Shown piece by piece: positions 24,601-35,030 of a stretch of DNA of 63,606 bases (the first letter of the stretch is position 1; every line of letters begins with the position of its first letter). The position numbers were made by a program, and so were the translations under genes. Location of the stretch: assembly GCA_009602735.1 (NCBI GenBank), contig WELA01007774.1:37799-101404 (forward strand). Direction: 5' to 3'. This stretch comes from Mesotaenium endlicherianum (lineage: Eukaryota > Streptophyta > Zygnematophyceae > Zygnematales > Mesotaeniaceae). The notes beneath the pieces were generated by a model that ran no database searches, was not told the DNA's origin, and worked only from the letters and a program-made list of their open reading frames with translations.

Positions 24601-26112
24601 CTCTCTGAGGGCTCGGGCCTCCAACACATTCTAGGAAAATGCAAGGAGCGTGAGGAAGAGCGCGGATCGTGAGTGGCTGTAGGTATGCGCATCCCATCGC
24701 CCATGCGCGCATGGATGTATGGGGTGGATATAAGGCACCAACCAAGTCTGCCTTGTCTCACTCACGAGACTGTGGTGGATAACACAAAACGCACAATCTT
24801 GCACCCATCACTGTAGCCCTGCAAGTGCTCGGGCTTCAGCCAATAGCGCGAATGATATGCAAGTGGGACGCGCCTTGGGGGCATCACACGCCGTTTTTTG
24901 AGGGGGGCAAGAAGTATAAGGGCCTGTCATTGTTCATGTAATTGTTTGTTCTCTTGCTACGTTTCTTCAGCATCCCCCCCGGCCCCATTTTCAGTCTCTT
25001 TTGTTCGAGTGCGACCAGAAACACAGGAGTGCCTGGCAGCGGGATTTATACTGCTCGCAGTTCCTTGGCGCTGCTCTAGTAGCACAGTGCATGCCTGCTC
25101 TCCCTACTATCTCTCTCTCTCTTTTTTTTTCTCTCTCTCAGCAATTTGACCATACCACGGCTATGCGGGCGCATCGGGGGGATGGGGGAAGGGAGAGCAG
25201 GTACAAGCCGAGCCTGCAGCCCACGGCGGAGGCTGCCCCCGGCTCCTACTCCATTGGCGGCGCCTTTGGTACGCTCTCTGCCCTCCCTTCCCGCGCACGC
25301 ATGCATGCATATGTACGCCAGTGCAAGCACATCTGTGCCTGTGCATGCACATTCACGCCAGCGCTTGCATGTGCCTGCTAGGGCCTGCATGATGACATCA
25401 GCGCATGCATGTTGACGGGCCTGCCTGCAAGTAAGCACATCCAGAAGTGGCGTCCTCTGAATAAGAGCATAGGAGCACGATGTACGCGAGTGTGCGTGCA
25501 GTCAGCCTCGCCCTCTGCGCGTGCCCTTGTGCTAGGCAGCACTTGAGATGGAGGCCTGGCGGCACATGCATGTGTGTGTTGGTACTAGCGCAAAAGCGAG
25601 GACCAATGACACAAAGAGAACCAGCAGTCAACATGTAGATATTGTATTGGCATTGCTCCAGTTTCTGCATTCTACCGCGCGTTCTCTGGCATCGCAAAAC
25701 AAGCTGACTAGAAATGGCTAATGTGTTCTTTATTGCGACGGGTGTTCGTGTGTGCGTATGTGTGTGCGTGTGCAGGCAGGAGGCTGGTGGAGACCAGCCG
25801 GGCCACCGGGCCACGCCCCGCCAAGCCCATCGAGCTCTACGAGTTCGAAGGGTGAGTGCGAAGGAGTGACAGAAAGAGAGAATGAGTGCCTGCATGATTG
25901 AGTGTCTGGTTGACTAAGTGAGTGAGTGAGTGCGTGGCAAGCTTGGACCAGTCTCGGCATTGGTTGCGCTTCCTGTGCGGATTGGTCGCATTCTCATCAC
26001 CACACGCAACGTTTGCAGCTTCTGCTGCACGTGTCGCGTGTGGTCCTCGCTCCTCGATGCCAGCTGCTGGCTCCAATGGCCACAATGAGCTCCCTCTGCA
26101 TGCTAGAGAATA

Positions 26113-26156
<44 letters not shown>

Positions 26157-29100
26157 ACCCACCCACACACACTCACACACGCACACACACAGTAGAGGAG
26201 AAGCACTTGAATCGCTCGTTGCCGACGAGGCAGGTTGTCCTGCCCATGCTGGTCCTGTCGCATGCCTGCCACACGCAGCCTCTGCATGCGAGGGCCGCTG
26301 CATTGGCATCTCATTTGCGACGCTCTGCCGTGGGAGGTGCCGGCTGGTGGTGCAGCCACAGCCGTTGTCTTCCACTGCCCTAACGGCTGGCTCACTTCTG
26401 CTACGCAGTTCTCGTGCTACTATGCTGGTCTTGCCGCGTCTGCATGAGGGACTGCTGCGTTGGCATCTTGGGTTCTGGTCTGCTGTGGGGGCTGTGGGGG
26501 GGAGGGAGGGGNCCTGTCTGCCAGTTGCTAGAGGCCGTCTCTCTGGCAGCCAACTCACTCCCGCATTCCTGTCTATCTGTATTGTACTGATGCTGATGTG
26601 TGCATGCACGCTCATCAATTCCCTCATTTGGTGATACTCGGTACTCGGCAATCGGGCGACTGGAAACCCTTGCCAACAGATGCCCCTTCTGCCGAAAGGT
26701 TACGCTCCCCCCTTCTCCCCTTCCCCCTTACCCTCCCCATCCTCATCCCCCTCCTCCCCCTCCTGCACATCTTCCCTCCTCCACATCCCCTCATCCTTAT
26801 CTTCCCCCCTCAGGGCCTCCCTTTGGCTCTCGTGGCCGTCTCACTTTGCCCGCTGTGGCCACACACGTGCCCTGCAGCTGGCGTGCTCCTGGAAGGTCTC
26901 TAAATTGGGACCTCGGCTCCAGAAATGGCTCCGGCAGTGCAGGCAGCTGGGTAGAGACGGGCAGGCAGATCGCATCCTGCATTGCCCTGGCTGGGCGCCG
27001 CTGCGTTGTTCTTTTGCTTGCCACTCCTGAAGTTGGCCGCGCTGCCTCTGCGCATTTGTCTCCCTTCTCGACATCTTGCCAGCATTGCCTGCCCCTGCAG
27101 TAGTGTTGCTACAGTCCCAGTCCCAGGCGGGCCGCATGTAGCCTCGACAATCTGGGAAATGCTTTCTGTGTGTGTCACGCCTTTCCCTTCATTCTATGAG
27201 AAACCTTTCACTGCGCCAGTGGCGACGGCTCTCTCGCCCTCTTTGATTCGATGCCATGCAGGCCAGGCAGGCGAGAGACATGCAAAGTCAGAAGATGCAG
27301 CTAGACTCGACTGTGAACACGAGACGGGCCCTGGTCCGCTGCTGAGCCCATTGCGTGTATCAGGCTCAGGGCTATTGTTGGGTTAGGGGTAGGGTTATCT
27401 GTCATTCACGTTGGGGTTTGAAGTTCAGGTGTGTAGGTTAGGGTTGCTCTCCGTTCTTGCCAAACGGGATAGGAAGGCATAGACAGACCGGGGGGCAGCC
27501 CAAGGCGGGGCTGCTCCACTGCCGAGCTGGCATATGGCGACAACAACACACTACTCTTGCCTCGGGCTCCTCTACTCTCCTCCCCTCCTCTCTCCTCTCC
27601 CCGCCTCCCTCCCCTCCCCTCTGCTCCCCTTCCTCTCTCCTCTCCCCCCCTCCCTCCCCTCTCCTCCCTTCCCTCTCTCCTCGTCCCCCCTCCCTCCCGT
27701 CTCTTCTCNTCTCCCCTCCTCTACTCTCTCCGTCCCCTTGGCCTCACTCTTGTGCCAGCTGTCGCGTCTGTCCACGGCAGGTGCGTGAGATGGTGACCTA
27801 CTTGGATCTGGACGTGCTCTTCTACCCCTGCCCCGCCAACGGCCCCAACTTCCGCCCCAAGGCCAACTCCATGGGCGGCAAGAAGCAGTTCCCCTACATG
27901 GTGTGTGTGTGCGTGTGCGTGCGCGTGCGTGCGTGTACGTGTGCCCACGTCAGTGTCGTCATTGGCAACGTTCATATCTGTATCTTCTTGTCTCTTGTCT
28001 GTTGTCTTTGTAGCTGGGTGCTGAGCCGGGTGCATTTTCAAAAAGGGGAGTTGGGATCAGCAGCGACAGGGCTCTCTCTCTTTTGCCCTCCTTGTCACAT
28101 TGCCGGTATATGTGTGTGTGTGAGTGTGCGAGTGTGTGTGTGAGTGTGTGTGTGTGCGCGCATACGTGTTCCTGTGTGTGCATGTCTGAGAGTCCTTCGC
28201 GACCCAGGCTGCATCTGCCAGAAGCTTTGGACGAGGAAGCATCCCTCAGAAACGTTCCACTATGGAGCGTGCGCGCAATTCTTGCTCTTCGCATAATGTC
28301 TCTCGGCTTTGCATTCTGATGTGTTTTGTGCTCTATCTTTCTGCCCTTGGAGGCTAGTGGGTGAATCAGCTGCATGCCTGCGGACCGTCTGTGTCTCCCT
28401 CCCTCAAGGTGCGTGTGTGTGTGTGTGTGCATGTGCGTGCGTGTGCGTGTGCGTGTGCGTGTGCGTCTCAGGTGGATCCCAACACGGGCACGGCCATGTA
28501 CGAGTCGGACGCCATCATCAAATATATGGCTGACACATACGGTGAGACTCATAGACACACAGAGAGAGAGAGGGCGGGATGACATTCCAATATTGTTTCT
28601 CCTCTAGTTACCAGTCAGTGACACGCATCGTTTCAAAAGAGCGGGAGCAGTCAGAAGTGTGAAAGTCAGCAGAACTGGTCTATGTGAAAAACCCGGCAAA
28701 AGCGAGTCTGCCCTCTCCCATGCGCTTGTGCCTTCGTTATGTCTGGGAGGGGGGGGGCATGGGAGGGGCAGGGAGGGGGTGTTGTCAGACCCTGGCAATG
28801 CGCACTGTTGGCGGGGGCTCTCGCCATTGCCAAGTGGCAAGCAGCACATCTCCACGTGCTTGCAACTGTGTCTTGGACTCTGACTCTGGCTTTGACGTTG
28901 ACCCTGACCCTGACTGCGGCAATGGCAGTAATTCTTGGCTTCCGCCTCGCGCTGTAGCTGCGATATATGGGCGACTCTGACGATGACAGTGCTGTGCGAG
29001 GCCTTTCCGTCCCCTCCAAGCCCCGCTGCTTGACTCAGTTCTCAGCATCATCGGTCCACCCCAGCCCATGGCCTTCCTTCTTCTGTTAGGAGCCCCATCC

Positions 29101-30234
29101 ACTCGCGTGGCCTGCGGAGGAAGTGGGGTGCGGCGGCGTGACCACGGGGCGGGTGGGCCTGCAGTCCTCATTCCCATCTTTTCTCCTCTCTCTCCCCACC
29201 TCTCCGTCCCTCTAGGTTTAGCCTCCCGCTGTCTTCCCCACGCGCTTGCTCTGCTCTCCTCGGCCACAGCTTGAGCCCCTAACCCCCTCCTTCAACCTGC
29301 GGCTGATGTTTCCTCCTTTTTTCTCCTCTCAGGCGATGGCACCATACCCACCATGCTGTCATTGGGACCCATCACGGTAAGGCTCCCGCACTTGGATGGC
29401 ACATACACTCTGGCTCCTGCTCTTGTCTTGCTTTGTCTGCCCGTCTGCCCGTCTGCGTGGGCCTGCAGCGCTCTCCGCAACCCAATGCATTGTCTTAAAA
29501 TAGAGAGTCTCCCGCCGTGCCTGCTCTCCACCGGATGTGGTGAAATGGTCGGCTTCTGAGTATTTTCCTCCTGGGCATTGCGAGGTTTGCCTGGCGGAGC
29601 AAGAGGGCCAGCGCGGGACTGATGGAGAAAGGGAGGGGAAGAGCGAGAGAGGTGGAGAGAGAGTAGCATGCAAAATAGTGCGAGTAGTTACGGTGTGCAC
29701 CAGGAGAGGAAGAGCCGGTGCATGAGCGTTCAGAGGGTCTCTGCTCTGACCTCCGCTTCTGTGATTGGCTGTAGACCACCGCCATCAGCTGCTTTTCACA
29801 CTTACGCGCGCGGTGCTGCTGCTCTGGTGTGTGTTGTTGCAGACCTTGACAGCTGGCCTTGCTATGATTGGCCGTGCAACCAAGGTGAGGAGGAGGCTCC
29901 ACCTGGCACCCTTGAGCGCAGGCTCTTGTTGCCTCTTGCAGCGTCCATGCATAAGTCTTTGGTGTGGTCGCCGTGAATTACTGGATACATGCAGAGGTCA
30001 TGCTTGCTGTCCCAGCGCATGCCTCTGATATTGGCAGCCCATGCTGTGCCGTTGCAAGAAGCACACTTGTCTTGTCTCCTGCTTGGTAGCTCTTCCAGGT
30101 GGCCGCGTGCCACTCATGCGCACAGTTCGTCTGAATGTGGATGAGGCCATGAGTGCTGATGGGGGTGCTTGGGGAGGCTCAATTTGCCTGTCATGCACTG
30201 TGTGAGAGGGTGAGAATGTGTGTGGGGGTCTCTT

Positions 30235-30301
<67 letters not shown>

Positions 30302-32027
30302 CGTCCTTTCCCTTTTTTGGGAGCGGAATCAGCACAGCCCCTTCAAGCCTGTGGTAGAGATTTCTTCGTGCGCGTGGCATCTCTTGAGCTACGTTCGCTG
30401 CTGCTGCTGCTGCTGCTGCTTCAGGGGGTTGTCTTGCTTGGCTGATGACACATTCACACGACTGCTGGTGCTGACAGGGCTCGAGGTACGTGCCAGCAAG
30501 GCTGCCACCTCAGCCGCTCGAAGTGTGGGCCTATGAGGTAAGCAGCAGCATCCAGCAGTCGCTCTCCTCTCACTCTCGCGCTTGCCGCCCATTACTCATC
30601 CTGTTCTGCGCTGCATGTGCTTCTGACTCGCTGGCCCCAACCCGCCATCCTGCTCAGAGGAGTTGTCGGAAAAGGTTCAAATGAACATGCACGTGTGCAA
30701 GTGAAAATCAGATGGGTACTACACTCGCTGGTGGTATGTAGATGCACAAAATTCAGCCCACGTGGATGCTCTCGTTTAGCCTGCGTGAGAGAGTTTGGGG
30801 GGGGGAGTGCTACATATTGTGCTCGTATTTGACGCTTCGGTTTGGGTTTGACTCCATGATTTGCGGGCTTTTCTGGTTGCACAAAAAGCGAGAAGTGCTG
30901 GCGATTTCGGCATTTTTTTCCCTTAGCGTTGTGCAAATATATACTAAAAATTGGAAATGTGCAACCCGACATGCAAGAATGGTGAGAGAAGAAATTACAG
31001 CCCCATATTTGACTCTGTTTTGCCTTAGCCTTTTGACGGACTCTGAACACCTGCAAGGGGCGTGTGTGCGAGTGAGGGGCTGGCCAGCAGGCCCGGGCTG
31101 GCCCCCAACCCCCCCTCTGGTAGAAGCCTTAGGTGGAAAGAGCTTGACCTATGTTGCAACTGCATGCTCGTCCAAGTGCACCAAACGCCTGTGGGTGATA
31201 ACATGCGCACTTATGCACGGTGGGTGCAGGCGTCGCCCTTCTGCAAGCTCGTGAGGGAGGCGCTGTGCGAGCTGGAGCTGCCGCACATCTACCACCCGTG
31301 AGACCTCCCCGCCCCCACTTCTTTGTCTGCCCTGTTCTGCTCGAGAAACTGCCGTGGGGTTCATCTGATAGATTACAAGAACTCGGCTCTTACAGATTGG
31401 GTAGTAGGCAAGTAGGTAGATGGGAGCAACGGCATCACCTTCGACGTCATCATCATTAAGGTCAAGGTCATTATCATCACCATCAAGATCACCATTGTGA
31501 TTATGGTGGTAATTTTAACAATAATAACAAGAATTGTCATCATCATCATCATCTCCATCATCCACGTGGGCCACAGGATCTGCGCAGCAAAGCATCCCTG
31601 TCAAGCCCTTTCCTGCGGAGGGCCAGCCAACTCAAAGAATTAACAGCACCCGTGGAGCATTTCTGCGTATACTGCACATGCAAGTTTCGTGCCTTTCCAT
31701 CTGCAAGAGTGAAGGTGGTGCTTGGCGGCCTAGCACCAGGTGACACTTGGCACTATGTGGTGGGGGTGCTGGCATGAGAGCAGGGTTGCCCGGGGGTCTC
31801 CCAGGAGGCAGGAGCTGCTGGACCGCGTCGGAAGCTTCCAGGTGTCCCTTCCATGCTCTCTGTCTTTGTAGCTCTATTAAGGGCGCACTGTCACTAAAGC
31901 GAGACGGGTACCTTTCTGTGAGCTGCTTGCTGCATGCACACAATAACGACGCAGAAGCTTTCCAGGCCTTGGAGAATCGCATGCCTGAGAAAAAAGGAGG
32001 CGTGAATACTGTGCTCGTGCGTGCAGG

Positions 32028-32073
<46 letters not shown>

Positions 32074-32624
32074 TGCGCGCGTGCTTGGCTGCACGTGCAA
32101 TTACGCCCATGCGCGTATATGTGTGTTACATGCAACAAGTGGCATTGGCAGACGTGGTCCTGGAGGTGGCAGCTGCTCTGTTGATTGATGTGCTGCTGCG
32201 CTGGCTCCGTATGCCGCTAGAAACTGTGAGCGTGCGGACTGCGCATGCCGCGTATGTGGTTGGCCTGAAGGGAACGTGCACTTGCTCTCTGTGTCTGCTG
32301 GCCTGGAAGTAGCCTCACTGTCAGTGGCTAATGGTTGGGACAGTGAGTGACACAAGGGCTTTCACATTCTTTCTAGACTAGGGTGATGGAGCTTTCACGG
32401 AATGATGTGGATGGAGTCTGAATGGCCTGGAGATAAAAAGTATGAGTAGGTGCTGCATGCATGTGCTGCTGTTAGCTGTCGGGAGTAAAGCATATTTTAA
32501 TTTTTGCTGCCTGTGTCATGTGCTGCTGCAGGCCCCCTACCTGGAAGACCCCAATACTGGGGTGAAAATGTTTGAGAGTGCGGATATTGTGGACTACCTC
32601 TACGGCACCTATGCTGTCAAGTAG
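21607..32624 (+). CDS. Plastid-type tandem GST-N/thioredoxin-fold protein (At5g03880-like)
   Basis: Exons 21607-21828, 23512-23666, 25201-25268, 25776-25851, 26680-26698 (19 nt), 27781-27900, 28472-28541, 29333-29376, 29843-29884, 30478-30537, 31230-31297, 31784-31841 and 32532-32624 join in phase to 364 aa plus TAG. Residues 1-75 are Ser/Arg-rich and resemble a plastid transit peptide. A conserved block EPKRFGVRPDKA with a possible membrane helix follows (about 95-125). Two GST-N halves come next. The first has CPFCRKVRE (175-183), FYPCP, the cis-Pro segment QFPYM and YESDAIIKY. The second has SPFCKLVREALCELELPHI (294-312), then APYLEDPNTG and FESADIVDYL. Only the first keeps both cysteines of CxxC. 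Layout and most motifs match my memory of the Arabidopsis thioredoxin/GST-like family protein, whose biochemical role is not established. A glutaredoxin-like redox or glutathione-binding role is inference. Confidence 0.92.
26113..26190. repeat. (CA)n microsatellite in intron 4 of the tandem GST-N gene
   Basis: About 40 bp of pure CA followed by interrupted CCCA/CACTCA units. Intronic, between exons ending 25851 and starting 26680. Confidence 0.95.
26680..26698 (+). other. 19-nt microexon encoding the CPFC active-site motif
   Basis: Sequence reads CCAACAG | ATGCCCCTTCTGCCGAAAG | GTTACG. With GG from the previous exon it encodes G-C-P-F-C-R-K, the whole redox motif of the first half. Phase fits both neighbours (2 nt + 19 nt = 7 codons). 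The donor GTTACG is weak apart from GT. Confidence 0.85.
30238..30298. repeat. Compound (TC)n(TG)n microsatellite
   Basis: TC repeats change directly to TG repeats, within the intron between exons 9 and 10 of the tandem GST-N gene. Confidence 0.95.
31437..31566. repeat. ATC/TCA-rich imperfect triplet tract
   Basis: Imperfect CATCAT/GTCATTATC repeats in the intron between exons 11 and 12 of the tandem GST-N gene. The minus strand is a Met/Ile/Thr-rich low-complexity frame without biological meaning. Confidence 0.85.
32030..32070. repeat. (GT)n microsatellite in the last intron of the tandem GST-N gene
   Basis: About 20 GT units after GCAGGCAT, passing into GCGTGCGC. Confidence 0.95.
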
Positions 32625-32880
32625 AGCTAGCAACAGAGCGGGGTTCTTTGAGAGGAGGTTATTGTAACCATGGCCTGTGCTTGGTGTTGTAATTCAATCT
32701 TCGAAAGTCTAGTTTAGGTTGTCTAGGTGGTGTCTTTGCCACAACTAGTGGCGGATATTGGCCTCTCTGATCCTTCAGGTCTTTTGTTCTTTTGTGGCGG
32801 TCAAATGTGCCATTTCAATATACTCTTCTGATACATATATGCGGACGGTCACCATATGAGAAGCGCTTGTTTATAAGTGA

Positions 32881-33695
32881 ATGGATGAGAATTTAAGTGC
32901 TTTTCTATTTCAAGGGACAATTTTTGTTGGGAAAAATATGCTGTTGATGAGGAATAGGATGTGGGGAGTAGCATGCAATCTGAGTTGGAGTAATTTGCCG
33001 ATGTAGAAATTCTGTGTTGTAGGCCAAATTGTGTAAGCTAGTAATGGATGAGAATTTAAGTGCTTTTCTATTTCAAGGGACAATTTTTGTTGGGAAAAAT
33101 ATGCTGTTGATGAGGAACAGGATGTGGGGAGTAGCATGCAATCTGAGTTGGAGTAATTTGCCGATGTAGAAATTCTGTGTTGTAGGCCAAATTGTGTAAG
33201 CTAGTAATGGATGAGAATTTAAGTGCTTTTCTATTTCAAGGGACAATTTTTGTTGGGAAAAATATGCTGTTGATGAGGAACAGGATGTGGGGAGTAGCAT
33301 GCAATCTGAGTTGGAGTAATTTGCCGATGTAGAAATTCTGTGTTGTAGGCCAAATTGTGTAAGCTAGTAATGGATGAGAATTTAAGTGCTTTTCTATTTC
33401 AAGGGACAATTTTTGTTGGGAAAAATATGCTGTTGATGAGGAACAGGATGTGGGGAGTAGCATGCAATCTGAGTTGGAGTAATTTGCCGATGTAGAAATT
33501 CTGTGTTGTAGGCCAAATTGTGTAAGCTAGTAATGGATGAGAATTTAAGTGCTTTTCTATTTCAAGGGACAATTTTTGTTGGGAAAAATATGCTGTTGAT
33601 GAGGAACAGGATGTGGGGAGTAGCATGCAATCTGAGTTGGAGTAATTTGCCGATGTAGAAATTCTGTGTTGTAGGCCAAATTGTGTAAGCTAGTA
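32881..33695. repeat. 163-bp tandem repeat, five copies
   Basis: A 163-bp unit starting ATGGATGAGAATTTAAGTGC recurs at 32881, 33044, 33207, 33370 and 33533 and ends about 33695. Copies 2-5 appear identical; copy 1 differs at least by AGGAATAGG in place of AGGAACAGG. The minus strand of each unit carries the same 75-aa open frame, an artefact of repetition. The array begins about 256 bp after the stop codon of the tandem GST-N gene, so it may lie in its 3' UTR. Confidence 0.97.
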
Positions 33696-35030
33696 ATCTC
33701 TAAGGAGGCTACCCCTATTCTGGATGCTACTTGGCTGCCTAGCGCTAGTACTTTATTTTCGTGCTTAATTTACAGTACGTGGAACCAACAAAAGGGCTCT
33801 GAATCCCACATGTGGCCTGCCCAAACTGACATGCCTACTGAATCGAGCTTATTTACTCAGGTAGTAAGCATCAGCAAAGCATATGCATTCCACCTCCTAG
33901 CAGTGCAACTTCTCCAGAATAATGAACAAGCCCCACCCAGTTGATTCTTTGGAGGGGGCATGCAATACAGACAGCGGTGGTCCATGCAGAGTTATTACTG
34001 TGGCAGGTCAAGACCCTCAATCAAGTTGCAGATTATGTATAGACATCAGCCAACTATAGTGGCTGGACCTGAATCTATCAGAAGGAGAATGCCCTGGTGG
34101 CCTGGTGTGTGTAAGTGCTCCATGTGGTGTGCTTGAAACAACTCCAGCTTCAATCATTTTCTCTTTCATATGGGAAGTGTTGATGTAAAAAGCATTTCAC
34201 TCTTACCTCCAGCAAGTTCTTCATCAATTAAATGGACCCTTCCTACTTTTTTCTGGGGACTCACAAGAATAAGCATGTTGGTAGCGACCTGTGGCAGAGA
34301 CTCTTCGGGTGACATAGAATAAAGAAATCGAGCAGGTGGCTTTGCCCCACATATCCTTGTGGAAATGAACATCCCGCGCATGACCAAGGCCTGATGCGCG
34401 AAGCGAGGAGTCTGAACAATTGAGCATAAAGCACACCTTCACACACCATCCATTCACTGATCGCAAGCACGTGCTGAAGTGCAACTACCTTGACTCGCAT
34501 GTCATTCCCTCACCAGATCGGCTTTGCGCAAGACCGGTATATATATAGATCAGCTTTTCATCAACACCAAATCACCTGATCTTAACATTCAAAAAACAAC
34601 AAATATGTAGACAAGCTTGTCCTGCCTTGACCCGACGTGGCAACCGGGGTACATCTTGCATACAATTTTTTAACTGTTCGTTTAATCCGCGGCAGTTGTC
34701 ATAGATACCTGTGTATAAGGCTTTTGAAGAAAAGTTAGTGGCAATACATTCAGAAACTTATTATACAATTGTATTCAGCGCGGAATGATTCGAGTCAAGC
34801 CAAAACAGTGCCATTATGTGGGATGGATGTGCATACGCAATCCGCAGCAACAACTCAGCCAGTCTCCAACTATGTCGTATACATCTCGCTAGCTGTCATA
34901 GACCAGTCAGAAAAAGCTCAGTCCACGCCGCAGCAACCGGCTCCCTCGGCAACGAGAGAACAAAGCCATCAAAGTTCCAACAAATCCCTAGGTGTTGACA
35001 GCGACTCTCAACAGAGACAGGTCCACCGCG
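33696..35030. other. Intergenic region between the 163-bp array and the LRR gene
   Basis: About 1.3 kb with lower GC than the genes. Should contain the 3' UTR of the LRR gene (minus strand). No ORF resembles a known family and I see no structural RNA. Confidence 0.5.

Noticed and set aside
32910-33626. Four identical 75-aa minus-strand ORFs
   Set aside because: Each is the same frame in successive 163-bp repeat units; no start context or family similarity.
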